Shown: one piece after another, positions 33,230 to 42,939 of the stretch
Position numbering within the stretch: position 1 is the first letter of the stretch
Layout of the letters: each line of letters opens with the position of its first letter
Assembly: GCA_018053845.1 (NCBI GenBank)
Contig: JAGPKU010000015.1
Location: 1 to 44,284, forward strand
DNA length: 44,284 nt
Direction of reading: 5' to 3'
From: Syntrophobacterales bacterium
Lineage (GTDB): Bacteria > Desulfobacterota > Syntrophia > Syntrophales > UBA2192
Translations under genes and position numbers: made by a program
The notes under the pieces: generated by a model
Database searches by the model: none
Told to the model about the DNA's origin: nothing
Seen by the model: the letters and a program-made list of their open reading frames with translations, nothing else

Positions 33230-34524
33230 CGATGCTGCTCAGGGGCGGAAGGGTGATCGACCCCTCCCAGAAGATCGACGATGTCCTGGACGTCCTGATC
33301 GAGGGCGGGAAGATCGCCGCCACGGGGCGCAACCTCGTCGACGACGCCAAGGGGAGGAAGAAGGACCCGGCCCTCACGGTCCTGGATCTCAAGGGAAAGC
33401 TCGTCGTCCCGGGTCTCATCGACATCCACACCCACCTGCGGGAGCCGGGCTACGAGTACAAGGAGACCGTCGCGTCGGGGTGCGCGGCGGCCGTGGCGGG
33501 CGGCTTCACGTCCATCGCCTGCATGCCCAACACCAACCCCGTCAACGACACCCGTTCCGTCACGGAGTTCATCCTGCGGCAGGCCCAGAAGACCGGCCTC
33601 GCCCGCGTCTACCCGATCGCCGCCGTCAGCAAGGGTTCCGAGGGGAAGGTGCTCACCGAGTTCGGCGATCTCAAGGAGGCCGGCGCCGCCGGTTTCTCCG
33701 ACGACGGCAGGCCCGTCATGCACTCGGGCCTCATGAAGCGGGCCCTCGAGTACGCCCACTCGATGGACCTGCCCATCGTCGCCCACTGCGAGGATCTGCA
33801 GCTCTCGAAGGGGGGGCTCATGAACGAGGGCCTGGCCTCGACGGAGCTCGGCATGCCGGGGATCCCCGCCGTCTCCGAGGACATCATGGTGATGCGGGAC
33901 ATCCTGATCGCCGAGTACGTCGGGACCTCCGTCCACATCTGCCACGTCAGCTCCGCCGGCGCCGTGCGGATCATCCGCCAGGCCCGGGAGCGCGGTGTGC
34001 GGGTGACGGCCGAGACGGCGCCCCACTACCTGCTGCTCACCGACGAGGCCCTCAAGGGCTTCGACACGAACTGCAAGGTCAACCCTCCCCTGCGGGCCGC
34101 CGAGGACGTGGCCGCCGTCCGGGCGGGGCTGCGCGACGGGACGATCGAGGTCATCGCCAGCGACCACGCCCCCCACTCGGCCATCGAGAAGGAGGTGGAG
34201 TTCGAGTACGCCGCCAGCGGCATGGTCGGCCTCGAGACCTCGCTGGGGCTGTGCTGGAAGCTGGTGGAGGAAGGCGTGCTGACCCCCTCGGAGCTCATCG
34301 CCCGGATGACGGTGCATCCCGCCCGCATCCTGCGGATCCCCGGGGGGACGCTGAAGAAGGGCGCCGATGCCGACGTGACCGTCATCGACCCGAAGAGGGC
34401 CTGGACGGTGGACGCCCGGACGTTCCGCTCCAGGAGCCGCAACACCCCCTTCGACGGCTGGAAGCTCCCCGCGAAGGCCGTCCTCACCATCGTCGGCGGG
34501 GAGATCAAGTACAATGACTTGTAG
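33226..34524 (+). CDS. pyrC: dihydroorotase (class I)
   Basis: A 432-residue protein starting at an ATGA overlap with pyrB. Metal ligands: HTHLREPG (about 67-74, with DIHTHL), ECxx carried by later segments, and SDHAPH (about 310-315). MPNTNPVND and the HCEDLQL and CHVSSAGAV segments are the usual class I landmarks. All metal and catalytic positions I can check are kept, so it should be active rather than a pseudo-dihydroorotase. It closes carbamoyl-aspartate to dihydroorotate. It is the last gene of the pyr operon; the stop is followed at once by a period-7 array. Confidence 0.96.
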   Translation: MTMLLRGGRVIDPSQKIDDVLDVLIEGGKIAATGRNLVDDAKGRKKDPALTVLDLKGKLVVPGLIDIHTHLREPGYEYKETVASGCAAAVAGGFTSIACMPNTNPVNDTRSVTEFILRQAQKTGLARVYPIAAVSKGSEGKVLTEFGDLKEAGAAGFSDDGRPVMHSGLMKRALEYAHSMDLPIVAHCEDLQLSKGGLMNEGLASTELGMPGIPAVSEDIMVMRDILIAEYVGTSVHICHVSSAGAVRIIRQARERGVRVTAETAPHYLLLTDEALKGFDTNCKVNPPLRAAEDVAAVRAGLRDGTIEVIASDHAPHSAIEKEVEFEYAASGMVGLETSLGLCWKLVEEGVLTPSELIARMTVHPARILRIPGGTLKKGADADVTVIDPKRAWTVDARTFRSRSRNTPFDGWKLPAKAVLTIVGGEIKYNDL

Positions 34525-34593
34525 GGTGGAGGGCCGCGGGTAAAGGGTAGAGGAAAATCCCCTTCCCTTTCACCCGTCACCCGTCACCGGTCG
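34524..34593. repeat. 7-nt-period array with inverted 7-nt-period partner
   Basis: From the last base of the pyrC stop: GGGTGGA, GGGCCGC, GGGTAAA, GGGTAGA, GGAAAAT (34524-34558). The partner: CCTTTCA, CCCGTCA, CCCGTCA, CCGGTCG (34566-34593). GCGGGTAAAGGG pairs with CCCTTTCACCCGT over 11 positions. The second arm ends five bases before the recO start codon, in place of a ribosome site. Confidence 0.8.
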
Positions 34594-34598
34594 CCCCC

Positions 34599-35369
34599 AT
34601 GAAGACTTCTCAAAAAACGAAGGCCATCGTTCTGCGCTCGCTCGACTACGGCGAGTCGGACCGCATCCTCACCTTCCTCACCGACGAGTTCGGCAAGCTC
34701 AAGGGCATCGCCAAGGGGGCAAGGCGCAGCCGGAAACGCTTCGCCAACGCCCTGGAGCCCTTCTCGCTGACCACCCTGCAGTTCTCCCGGAGGGGGCGCG
34801 GCGGGCTCGCCCTCATCGAGGGCTCCGACGTCATCCGCCATTTCGCCGGCATCCGGGAGGACCTCGACCGGACCCTCACGGCGGCCTGCGTGGCGGAGCT
34901 GGCCGAGCACTTCTCCGCGGAGGGAAAGAAAAACCTCCCGCTCTTCGACCTTCTCGCGGATTTTCTCGGCTTCATCGATGCCGGCCGGATGACGGAGACG
35001 GCGGAGCGGTTCTTCGAGCTGCGCCTCCTGAAGGCGGCGGGATTCGAGCCCGTGCTGGACCGCTGCGTCACCTGCGGGATGCCCCTGGAGGACATCGCCT
35101 CGCCCCTGTTCGACTGCCGCGAGGGCGGCATCCGCTGCCCGCGCTGCGCCGTGAGCGGCCCCGATTTCATCCCCGTCTCGGCCGGCACCCTGCGGACGCT
35201 GCTGATGGGCCGGGACATCGACTTCGAGAGGATGCCCCGGATCGCCCTGTCGGGCCCCATGGCCCGGGAAGGCCGGGAGGTGCTCGGCTGCTTCATCCGC
35301 CACCTCACGGGCCGGGAGCTCAGGTCCGTGAGCGTGCTGGCGGAGATCCGGAAGCGCTACGGTGTTTAG
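34599..35369 (+). CDS. recO: DNA repair protein RecO
   Basis: A 256-residue protein. N-terminal OB-fold: TKAIVLRSLDYGESDRILTFLTDEFGKLKGIAKGARRSRKRF, a clear RecO signature. A helical domain follows, with a four-cysteine zinc finger, CVTCGM (149-154) and CREGGIRCPRC (about 167-177). RecO works with RecF/RecR to load RecA on SSB-coated DNA. The start has no ribosome site: a pyrimidine-rich array reaches to within five bases of the ATG, so translation may rely on other features or on coupling with pyrC. Confidence 0.95.
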   Translation: MKTSQKTKAIVLRSLDYGESDRILTFLTDEFGKLKGIAKGARRSRKRFANALEPFSLTTLQFSRRGRGGLALIEGSDVIRHFAGIREDLDRTLTAACVAELAEHFSAEGKKNLPLFDLLADFLGFIDAGRMTETAERFFELRLLKAAGFEPVLDRCVTCGMPLEDIASPLFDCREGGIRCPRCAVSGPDFIPVSAGTLRTLLMGRDIDFERMPRIALSGPMAREGREVLGCFIRHLTGRELRSVSVLAEIRKRYGV

Positions 35370-35370
35370 A

Positions 35371-35467
35371 GAAGTTGGGAAGTTGCAAAGTTTGTAAGAG
35401 CCGGGAGCATGCTTCCGGTCGGCAGCGCGTCCGAGCTTCCTAACCTCATCGCTTCATAACTTCGCCT
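35371..35467. repeat. 8-nt-period array with inverted 8-nt-period partner
   Basis: Directly after the recO stop: GAAGTTGG, GAAGTTGC, AAAGTTTG, TAAGAGCC (35371-35402). The partner: CTTCCTAA, CCTCATCG, CTTCATAA, CTTCGCCT (35436-35467). Both are exactly period 8. A small GGAAGC-type dyad lies between them. Confidence 0.78.
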
Positions 35468-35473
35468 TTTCTA

Positions 35474-35502
35474 TTGACAGGCCCCCCTCGAAATGCTACT
35501 TG
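35474..35502 (+). promoter_or_regulatory. promoter candidate for glyQ
   Basis: TTGACA (35474-35479), 17 bp, TACTTG (35497-35502). The -35 is perfect, the -10 is weak. A GACGGG-G-CCCGTC palindrome follows at about 35540-35553. Confidence 0.5.
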
Positions 35503-35603
35503 TCGCGCTCGACACATCCCCGTTTTAACAGGCGTTTTACGCGACGGGGCCCGTCTTCGATCAACCGGCGGCCCGCAGGGCCGCACAGCGGGAGGTAACG
35601 GAC

Positions 35604-36488
<885 letters not shown>

Positions 36489-36574
36489 GCCGTAAGGCTC
36501 AGTGCGTAAGGGCATAAAGAAAGAAGAGTTAACAAACAGGCGTAACGCAATAGGCGTCGGGTCGCGAGGAAGGC
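36489..36574. repeat. 7-nt-period array between glyQ and glyS
   Basis: Starting at the base after the glyQ stop, twelve consecutive units each begin with G or C and measure 7 nt (two measure 8): GCCGTAAG, GCTCAGT, GCGTAAG, GGCATAAA, GAAAGAA, GAGTTAA, CAAACAG, GCGTAAC, GCAATAG, GCGTCGG, GTCGCGA, GGAAGGC. The inverted partner is weak here; a pyrimidine-rich stretch lies at 36575-36597. Confidence 0.68.
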
Positions 36575-36627
36575 GCACCCTCTTCCTCTGATCCCGGCGC
36601 CCGGTGCCTGAACATCGGAGATTCTCA

Positions 36628-38700
36628 ATGGCGAAGGAGCTGTTTCTCGAGATCGGGACGGAGGAGATCCCCGCGGCCTTCCTGCCGAAGGCGATCGCGG
36701 ACATGGAGGAGATGATCCGGAAGGAATTCGCCGCGAACCGGATCCGGCACGGCGCGGTGAAGGCCATGGCCACCCCCCGCAGGCTCGCGCTGTGCGTGGC
36801 CGGCGTCGCCGAGCGGCAGGAGGACCAACTCATCGAGAAGCTCGGGCCCGCCAAGAAGGTCGCCTACGACGAGCAGGGCAACCCCACGAAGGCGGCCCTC
36901 GGCTTCGCGAAGGGACAGGGCATCGACATCTCGGAGGTCGAGATCATCTCGACGGACAAGGGCGAGTACATCGGCTCGCGCAAGAAGCTCGAAGGCGGGC
37001 TGACGGCCGAGCTGCTCCCGACGCTGCTTCCCCGGTTCATCCTCTCGATCCCCTTCAAGAAGTCCATGCGCTGGATGAACCTCGAGATCCGCTTCGCCCG
37101 TCCCATCCACTGGATCGTGGCCCTCTTCGGCGGCGAGGTGATCCCCTTCAAGATCGAGAACATCGCAAGCGGCGACACCTCCCGCGGGCACCGATTCATG
37201 AGCCCCCGGCCCTTCAGGGTGAAGGGATTCAAGGACTACCTCGCCAAGACGCGCAGGCGCTTCGTGCTCGTCGACCCCGAGGAGCGGCGCCGGATCCTCC
37301 TCGAGGAGGCCCGGAAGGCCGCGGCGTCCGCAGGGGGAAAGATCCTCGAAAACGAGGACCTCATCGGCGAGGTCTCCTTCCTCGTCGAGTACCCCTCGGC
37401 GGTGCTGGGCAACTTCGAGCCGGACTACCTGAAGCTCCCCAAGGACGTCCTGACCACGACGATGATCTCGCACCAGAAGTACTTCCCCGTCGTCGACGCC
37501 TCGGGCGGCCTCATGGCCCACTTCGTGACGATCAACAACACCGTGGCGAAGGACCCCTCCGTCGTGGCCCGCGGCAACGAGAAGGTGATCCGGGCGCGCC
37601 TGGCCGACGCGAAGTTCTTCTTCGAGGAGGACCAGAAGACCCCCCTGATGACGCACTTCGAGGCGCTGAGGAAGGTCGTCTTCCACTCGGCCCTCGGCAC
37701 ATCGTATGACAAGGTCATGCAGTTCCGGGAGCTGGCGGCCTGGATCGCCGACAGGGTCAACCCGGCCCTGAAGGACACGGTGGACCGGACGGCGCTTCTC
37801 GCCAAGGCCGACCTGGAGACGAAGATGGTCTACGAGTTCCCCGAGCTCCAGGGGACGATGGGGCGCGAGTACGCCCTGATCCAGGGGGAAAACCCCGTGG
37901 TCGCGCAGGCCGTCTACGAGCACTACCTGCCCACGTCGGGCGGCGGCGACCTGCCGCGGACCGAGGAAGGCGCCATCGTCAGCATCGCCGACAAGACGGA
38001 CACGATCGTGGGCTTCTTCGGGATCAACGTGATCCCCACGGGCACGGCCGACCCCTACGCCCTGCGCCGGCAGGCCCTGGGCATCATCAACATCATCCTC
38101 GACAAGGGCTGGCCCATCGATCTGCCCGAACTCATCGACCGCAGCCTCGCCATCCTCGCGAAGAAGCTCAAGCGACCGGCCGAGGAGACGAAGCGCGACG
38201 TCCTGGAATTCTTCAAGGGCCGCTTCTCCAACCAGCTCGTCTCCCAGGGGCGCCCCTACGACGTCGTGGAGGCCGTGCTGGCCACGGGTCTCACGGACCT
38301 CGTGCAGGCGATCAACAAGATCGAGGCCGTCGAGGCCACCAAGGGCGACCCCGACTTCGAGCCCCTGGCCGTGGCCTTCAAGCGGGTCAGCAACATCCTC
38401 AAGGACTTCAGGGACGGCCGCGTCGATGCCGCGCTCTTCGAGAACGAGGCCGAGGGGGCCCTCTACAGCGCCTACACCGAAATCCGGAAGAAGGCCGAGG
38501 CCCTCATCGAGGCCGGCGACTACCGGGAGGCCCTGCTCGAGATGGTCCGCCTGCGCAAGCCCGTGGACGACTTCTTCGAGGCCGTCCTCGTCATGGCCAA
38601 GGACGAGCGGGTGAGGTTCAACCGCCTCTCGCTGCTCGAGGCCGTGGCGAAGCTCTTCCACCGGGTGGCGGACTTCTCGAAGATCGTGACGGAAAAGTAA
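36628..38700 (+). CDS. glyS: glycyl-tRNA synthetase, beta subunit
   Basis: A 690-residue protein. The ATG at 36628 opens with AKELFLEIGTEEIPAAFLPKA, the standard GlyS N terminus; an in-frame GTG at 36604 is less likely. Internal landmarks: FARPIHWIVALFGG, LVEYPSAVLGNFEPDYL, VLTTTMISHQKYFPV, RLADAKFFFEEDQKTPL, and the C-terminal anticodon-binding-type helical region (RKPVDDFFEAVLVM). It is the tRNA-recognition subunit of the alpha2-beta2 glycyl-tRNA synthetase. The stop is immediately followed by a period-7 array. Confidence 0.98.
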   Translation: MAKELFLEIGTEEIPAAFLPKAIADMEEMIRKEFAANRIRHGAVKAMATPRRLALCVAGVAERQEDQLIEKLGPAKKVAYDEQGNPTKAALGFAKGQGIDISEVEIISTDKGEYIGSRKKLEGGLTAELLPTLLPRFILSIPFKKSMRWMNLEIRFARPIHWIVALFGGEVIPFKIENIASGDTSRGHRFMSPRPFRVKGFKDYLAKTRRRFVLVDPEERRRILLEEARKAAASAGGKILENEDLIGEVSFLVEYPSAVLGNFEPDYLKLPKDVLTTTMISHQKYFPVVDASGGLMAHFVTINNTVAKDPSVVARGNEKVIRARLADAKFFFEEDQKTPLMTHFEALRKVVFHSALGTSYDKVMQFRELAAWIADRVNPALKDTVDRTALLAKADLETKMVYEFPELQGTMGREYALIQGENPVVAQAVYEHYLPTSGGGDLPRTEEGAIVSIADKTDTIVGFFGINVIPTGTADPYALRRQALGIINIILDKGWPIDLPELIDRSLAILAKKLKRPAEETKRDVLEFFKGRFSNQLVSQGRPYDVVEAVLATGLTDLVQAINKIEAVEATKGDPDFEPLAVAFKRVSNILKDFRDGRVDAALFENEAEGALYSAYTEIRKKAEALIEAGDYREALLEMVRLRKPVDDFFEAVLVMAKDERVRFNRLSLLEAVAKLFHRVADFSKIVTEK

Positions 38701-38801
38701 AGGTCCAAGGGTAAAGGCGAAAGGGAAAAAGGAAAGGACCAAGGAAGCCGTTTCCCCGATCCTTTTATATTGTCCTTTAGCCTTTGTCCTTTAACCTTCA
38801 G
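38700..38801. repeat. 7-nt-period array with inverted 7-nt-period partner
   Basis: From the last base of the glyS stop: AAGGTCC, AAGGGTA, AAGGCGA, AAGGGAA, AAAGGAA, AGGACCA, AGGAAGC (38700-38748). The partner: CCTTTAG, CCTTTGT, CCTTTAA, CCTTCAG (38774-38801). The second arm runs into the 3' end of the broken minus-strand gene at 38791. Confidence 0.8.
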
Positions 38802-38980
38802 CCTGTTCTTCCGCTTCCCGGACATCGAACATCGTCAGCCGCACGAAGGCGTTCACCTGATCCGTTTCGATCAGGACGCGGACACGCCTGCCGCCGGTGA
38901 CGACCTTGGGGGACGTCGTTCGACTCCGACGGGAGCGTCTTCAGCGGTTTCTTGCCGCAGCGGCAGGCGACGCGGCTCAT
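38791..38980 (-). pseudogene. small protein gene broken by a one-base frameshift
   Basis: On the minus strand an ATG at 38980 opens MSRVACRCGKKPLKTLPSESNDV with strongly GC-rich third positions. The frame then turns poor, while the neighbouring frame continues KVVTGGRRVRVLIETDQVNAF... to a TAA at 38791-38793 with coding-like codon use. The two join perfectly if one base is removed from a run of five Gs (38908-38912, plus strand), giving a 62-residue protein with an N-terminal CRC motif and a beta-rich end. It is either a real frameshift mutation or a sequencing error in the homopolymer. The function is unknown. There is no convincing ribosome site at the ATG. Confidence 0.55.
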
Positions 38981-39132
38981 GCTCCGGGATCCCTTCGGGT
39001 CGATGGCGCGCACCGGGGGCTCTGAGTTCCGAGCGAGGCTCGTTGCGGAAACGAGGCGGGAGCCGGTGCCTTTAAAGCACAGGAACGGAAGAGATTCAGC
39101 CGGGAAACCGAAATATTCGCCGAAGGGACATC
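38981..39132. other. gap between the broken small gene and the membrane protein gene
   Basis: It contains degenerate direct and inverted motifs (for example GAGCGAGGCTCGTT at about 39028) but no gene with a ribosome site. With the repeat and the broken gene it makes a stretch of 432 bp without an intact gene after glyS. Confidence 0.45.
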
Positions 39133-40920
39133 CTAGGACCCGCCGCACCGAAAGAGCGCCACCGGGCGGGATTCGAACCAGGCCTTCAGCCTCTCCATGT
39201 CGATCCTCCGCTCCTGCCGGATGCGATATCCGCTGTCACCGATACGGGACAAGAGCTCCCGCGTGAGATCGTTGCGGACGAACAGCACGGTGACCCAGGG
39301 ATCCGTCGTGAGGATGAGAATGTCGTAGTCGCGCACCACATCTACGGGATGACCCACCTGGTTGTACTCCCGGCCGAGGTTCGGAGCGAAATGGAAGGCC
39401 CGCTCCGGGTCGTCCTCGAACCGAAGACGGTCCGGGGCCTTCGCTTTCTCGAAGGTTCGGTACCAGAACACCTCGGGCCGCTCGCGCAGAAGGATTTCCG
39501 GGTTGACCCGGATCCGGGCGCCTCGCAAAAAGAGATCGCTATGGGCGATCGCCGGGTTCACGTACCCCCAGAGGTCCACGATCTCCCGGTCGTTCATGTA
39601 CCCGAAGGCGTTGAGTTCCGTCGTGGCCACCCGCCACGAGGCGGGCAGGATCCGGTCGACGATCTGCCCGCCCGCCGTGTACGGCGGTGCGGGCTCACCG
39701 GACAGGCGGGACTGGTCGCTGAGCAGCGCCGCAACCCCGAGCGCCGGAACGACGGCCAGGCACAGCGAGGCGCGGAGCGCCGTCCGCAGGCCCCACCCGG
39801 CGGGAACCGAGTGCCGCGCCACCCCGAGGGGAATTCCCCGGCGGTCGAGGAAGAGCAGGGCGAAAACCGCGAGCATCAGCTCGAAGCCGACATAGTACCG
39901 CCCGTCCCCGATCGGGTTGTAGGCCGTGGCCGTGTAGAACACGAAGAGGCCGACCATCATCAGAAAATGCCACCGGATCTTCTTCTCGTCGAAGCCGCGG
40001 ACGAAAAGGGCGTAGGCGACGACCAGCGCAAAGACGGCCTGCTGGGGCTTCGCGAAGAACAGTCCCATCAACCACAGTTCCTTGGTGCCCAGGAGCGGCA
40101 TCAGGCAGAGCCGAAAGGACTTGAAGACGATGGGGTTCGGCACCCAGACCCCGTAAAAGACACGGCACAGGCCGCCGTAGAGCAGCAGGGCGCCCAGCGC
40201 CGCGGCGATCTGCCGCATCGGCACGACCCGGTCGTGTGCCCAGGACACGAGAAAGACCGACGCGCTGTACAGGATCGCATCCGGCCGGATGAGCGGCATG
40301 ACGGCTGCAGCCCACAGGGCCCGGTCCCTCCGCCCTTCCAGGTGGCAGCACAGGCTGTAGAAGAACACGAGCGACAGGAGGCCGCCGCCGAATCCGTTGG
40401 AGAAGATCTTCACGAGCGAGGGGTTTGCGGCGAACAGCAGCAGCAAAGCAAGCCGCAAGCGGTAATCCCGTCCCGTCAGGCACCGGTCCATCAGCACCAG
40501 GTGCATGCCCCCGATCACGAGCCCCAGCGCGAAATCCGCGTAGAGCAGCGACAGGCGGCTGAACCCGAAGGGCGCCAGCAGGAGGTAGTAGGCGAATTCG
40601 ACGGTCCCGGCGACCGGACGGACCGGACTGAACGAAAACAGGCCGTGATGGTGGAGGTTGTAGGCGTGCTCGAGATTGACGAACACCTCGTCGAGGTAGA
40701 ACCGGGTCGCGATGTAGGTCCCCAGGTAGGCGACGCCCGCGACGGCCAGGGCAAGCCGGTTTCTCGGCACTTCGCCGAGGCGCCCCCCCGACGCCAGGAG
40801 GCAAGACGCCGGGATCGTCGAGAACAGCAGGATCAGGGCACCGACCTTCCAGGACGGGAACCACTCCGGGTAAAGCAGCAGGGACAGCGGCGGACCCGCG
40901 TATTCATACCAGTAGAGCAT
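39133..40920 (-). CDS. multi-pass membrane protein, GT-C-type glycosyltransferase-like
   Basis: A 595-residue protein. About ten hydrophobic helices occupy residues 10-420, followed by a soluble C-terminal domain of about 170 residues (NAFGYMNDREIVDLWGYVNP...). In the first extracytoplasmic loop, after a membrane helix, comes TRFYLDEVFVNLEHAYNLHHHGLFSFSP (72-99): an acidic D-E pair followed by an aromatic/asparagine pattern and a Gly-Leu-x-F turn, the layout of GT-C enzymes that use polyprenyl-phosphate sugars, and similar to the arabinofuranosyltransferase AftB type. The donor and acceptor are unknown. The family call is by motif pattern only. It is the last gene of the glycan locus, 18 nt after the epimerase gene. 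Confidence 0.8.
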   Translation of the reverse strand: MLYWYEYAGPPLSLLLYPEWFPSWKVGALILLFSTIPASCLLASGGRLGEVPRNRLALAVAGVAYLGTYIATRFYLDEVFVNLEHAYNLHHHGLFSFSPVRPVAGTVEFAYYLLLAPFGFSRLSLLYADFALGLVIGGMHLVLMDRCLTGRDYRLRLALLLLFAANPSLVKIFSNGFGGGLLSLVFFYSLCCHLEGRRDRALWAAAVMPLIRPDAILYSASVFLVSWAHDRVVPMRQIAAALGALLLYGGLCRVFYGVWVPNPIVFKSFRLCLMPLLGTKELWLMGLFFAKPQQAVFALVVAYALFVRGFDEKKIRWHFLMMVGLFVFYTATAYNPIGDGRYYVGFELMLAVFALLFLDRRGIPLGVARHSVPAGWGLRTALRASLCLAVVPALGVAALLSDQSRLSGEPAPPYTAGGQIVDRILPASWRVATTELNAFGYMNDREIVDLWGYVNPAIAHSDLFLRGARIRVNPEILLRERPEVFWYRTFEKAKAPDRLRFEDDPERAFHFAPNLGREYNQVGHPVDVVRDYDILILTTDPWVTVLFVRNDLTRELLSRIGDSGYRIRQERRIDMERLKAWFESRPVALFRCGGS

Positions 40921-40938
40921 GCAGCCGCTGCCTCCCCA

Positions 40939-41967
40939 TCACGATACGCCGCGCAGCAGGCGGAGAATCCCCTGCCTGAGCCATGTCCGGTGCGTCGTGC
41001 CGATCTGCCGGCGCGCGGTATCCAGATTGGCGACGTACCAGTCGTATGACGCCGAAAGGGCATCGGCGTTGCTGAGGCGCGGGTGCCAGTCCAGCAGCGC
41101 CCGCGCCTTGTCGACGTCGAAAAAGAAATCCTTGTGATACGTGTAATAGTGCCAATCGGCCAGCGGCGACAGGCGCAGCGCGTCCAGGCCCCTCAGCAGG
41201 GGCACCGCCAGCGCGGCCGGCACCGACCGGATCCGCGAAGGGGACCCCGCATGCGTGATGAGCGCCTGCAGATCCTCGCGGAGCGTCCCGAAGCGGTCCG
41301 TCCCGATGTGGAAGATCTCGTTCGACGTCCTCTCGGTCATCCGGATGCAGGCATCGGCCAGTTCCGAGACCTCGACGAACTGGATCCGGTTCGCGCCGGG
41401 CCCGATGATGTAGAGGGTCTTTCCGGCCCGAATCCAGTCGAACAGGATCGAGAAGATTCCCAGGCGGCCGGGACCGACGACCGTGCGCGGGCGGACGATG
41501 GAAATGTCCAGCCCCCTTCGCCGGTAGTCGAGGCACAGGGATTCGCCGTCGGCCTTGGACCGGGCGTAGAGGCCGATCGGGTCCAGCGGGGCGGTCTCGT
41601 CGAGAGGACTGGGCCGCCGGACCCCCAGGACGGCGGACGAGGACATGTGGAGGACTTTCCGAACCCCGTGCCGCATGGCCCCGTCCAGGACGTTCCGCGT
41701 TCCGCCGACGTTGACGTCCCAGAATGCACGGCCCGCTTTCGAGATGGGGACGAGGGCCGCGATGTGAAAGATCCTCCGGACCCCCCGGCAGGCCTCGATC
41801 ACGCGATCCCGGTCCCGGACATCGGCCCGGACGAATTCCCATCGCCCCTGCGGCGGTTCGCCGGCCGGGGCCGCAAGATCGACGATGCGAACGGCCTCGC
41901 CGCGCGCCAGCAACTGCCTCGCGATGTGGATGCCGATAAACCCGGCCCCTCCCGTGATCAGATTCAT
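40939..41967 (-). CDS. NAD(P)-dependent epimerase/dehydratase (extended SDR)
   Basis: A 342-residue protein. Rossmann motif GGAGFIG (6-12), an acidic D at the end of strand 2 (VDLAAP), and the catalytic YARSK (Tyr and Lys of the YxxxK pair) after SSSAVLG. It is an extended short-chain dehydrogenase of the sugar-nucleotide epimerase or sterol-dehydrogenase-like group; residues around RPRTVVGPGRLGIF fit the latter. The substrate is probably a nucleotide- or lipid-linked sugar, given the locus. An AGGAG site lies rather far (13 nt) before the ATG. Confidence 0.9.
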   Translation of the reverse strand: MNLITGGAGFIGIHIARQLLARGEAVRIVDLAAPAGEPPQGRWEFVRADVRDRDRVIEACRGVRRIFHIAALVPISKAGRAFWDVNVGGTRNVLDGAMRHGVRKVLHMSSSAVLGVRRPSPLDETAPLDPIGLYARSKADGESLCLDYRRRGLDISIVRPRTVVGPGRLGIFSILFDWIRAGKTLYIIGPGANRIQFVEVSELADACIRMTERTSNEIFHIGTDRFGTLREDLQALITHAGSPSRIRSVPAALAVPLLRGLDALRLSPLADWHYYTYHKDFFFDVDKARALLDWHPRLSNADALSASYDWYVANLDTARRQIGTTHRTWLRQGILRLLRGVS

Positions 41968-42033
41968 GGGGCTTTCCGATCTCCTGAGACGTTCACACCG
42001 GCCGCGTCGACGGCTCGTGTCCCTTCCCCTCCC

Positions 42034-42939
42034 TCACCGGTAGATGATCAACGATGACGAAAGGGCCCAGAGGATGACGCTGACGAGCAGCGGGACGTCC
42101 GTCAGGATGACCTCCGCGGGCGAGTCACCGAGCTTTCGGACATAAAGCAGATAGTAATACCGCAGGAGGCCGTAGAGCACGAAGATGGAAGAAACCAGCA
42201 GGCCCTTGGTCCCGAACTTCGCATAGGCGTAATCCGAAACGGTGTAGAGCATGTAGGAGATGATCACACCCGTCGCGGTGAGGATGAGAAGGCTGTCGAG
42301 GAAGGGCGCGTTGTACTCGTCGAGCACTCTTCGCTTCTGTGACGGTTCCCCGCTCTGCGCGGTGAGCAGCTCCGCCCGGCGCTTCCCGAATCCGAGGAAG
42401 AGGGTCAGAAAGATCGCGGCCACATAGACCCACTCGGACGTCTCGGCCCGGACGAGGACGATCCCCGCGAGGATCCGCAGGAAAAACCCCAGTGCGATGA
42501 CGAAGACATCGATGATGACCACGTGCTTGAGCCAGGACGAGTAGGCGATGTTGATCAGGATGTAGACGCACAGGACGATGCCGAATTCCCGGGACAGGAA
42601 GAATCCCAGGAGAACACAGGGAGAGGCAACGGCGGCCGCGGCGGCAAGGGCCCTGGAGGCCGAGAGTTTCCCCGCCGGGATGGGGCGGTGCCGCTTGACG
42701 GGGTTGCGGCTGTCGGCGGCTCGGTCCAGTACGTCATTCAGGATGTAGACGCTGCCGGACACCAGGCAAAACAGAAAGAACCCGGCAAGGAGGTCCAGGT
42801 TGGCCTGGAGCGCCATGAGCTTCTTGCTGAAGATCAGAGGGGCAAAGATGAAGCCGTTCTTCACCCAATGATGGGGCCGCATGGAGACGACCACATGGGA
42901 GACGACGCCGTTCGACAGGGTCAGCGTGCGGGGGATCAT
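42034..42939 (-). CDS. decaprenyl-phosphate phosphoribosyltransferase-like UbiA-family prenyltransferase
   Basis: A 301-residue protein whose ATG at 42939 overlaps the stop of the upstream epimerase by four bases. About eight membrane helices. The signature RPHHWVKN (21-28), NDVLDRAAD (68-76; the NDxxDxxxD metal site) and NPVKRHRPIPAGKLS are those of DPPR synthase (mycobacterial Rv3806c/UbiA), which joins PRPP to polyprenyl phosphate. The second acidic motif region is IDVFVIALGFFLR. The product would be a polyprenyl-phospho-5-phosphoribose, a donor precursor for ribose or arabinofuranose units. The assignment is firm for the family, less so for the exact prenyl chain. Confidence 0.92.
   Translation of the reverse strand: MIPRTLTLSNGVVSHVVVSMRPHHWVKNGFIFAPLIFSKKLMALQANLDLLAGFFLFCLVSGSVYILNDVLDRAADSRNPVKRHRPIPAGKLSASRALAAAAAVASPCVLLGFFLSREFGIVLCVYILINIAYSSWLKHVVIIDVFVIALGFFLRILAGIVLVRAETSEWVYVAAIFLTLFLGFGKRRAELLTAQSGEPSQKRRVLDEYNAPFLDSLLILTATGVIISYMLYTVSDYAYAKFGTKGLLVSSIFVLYGLLRYYYLLYVRKLGDSPAEVILTDVPLLVSVILWALSSSLIIYR

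Noticed and set aside
35370-35603. T-box riboswitch before glyQ
   Set aside because: No specifier stem with a glycine codon and no conserved T-box sequence or terminator pair found; only the period-8 array and a promoter candidate.
36625-38742. 705-residue antisense open frame opposite glyS
   Set aside because: Long antisense frames are expected in GC-rich DNA; glyS is full length with all family motifs, and the antisense frame has no ribosome site or recognisable domain.
39165-39190. tRNA-like GGTTCGAATCCC motif on the minus strand
   Set aside because: It lies within the C-terminal codons of the membrane protein (WFESRP), and no cloverleaf or acceptor stem surrounds it.
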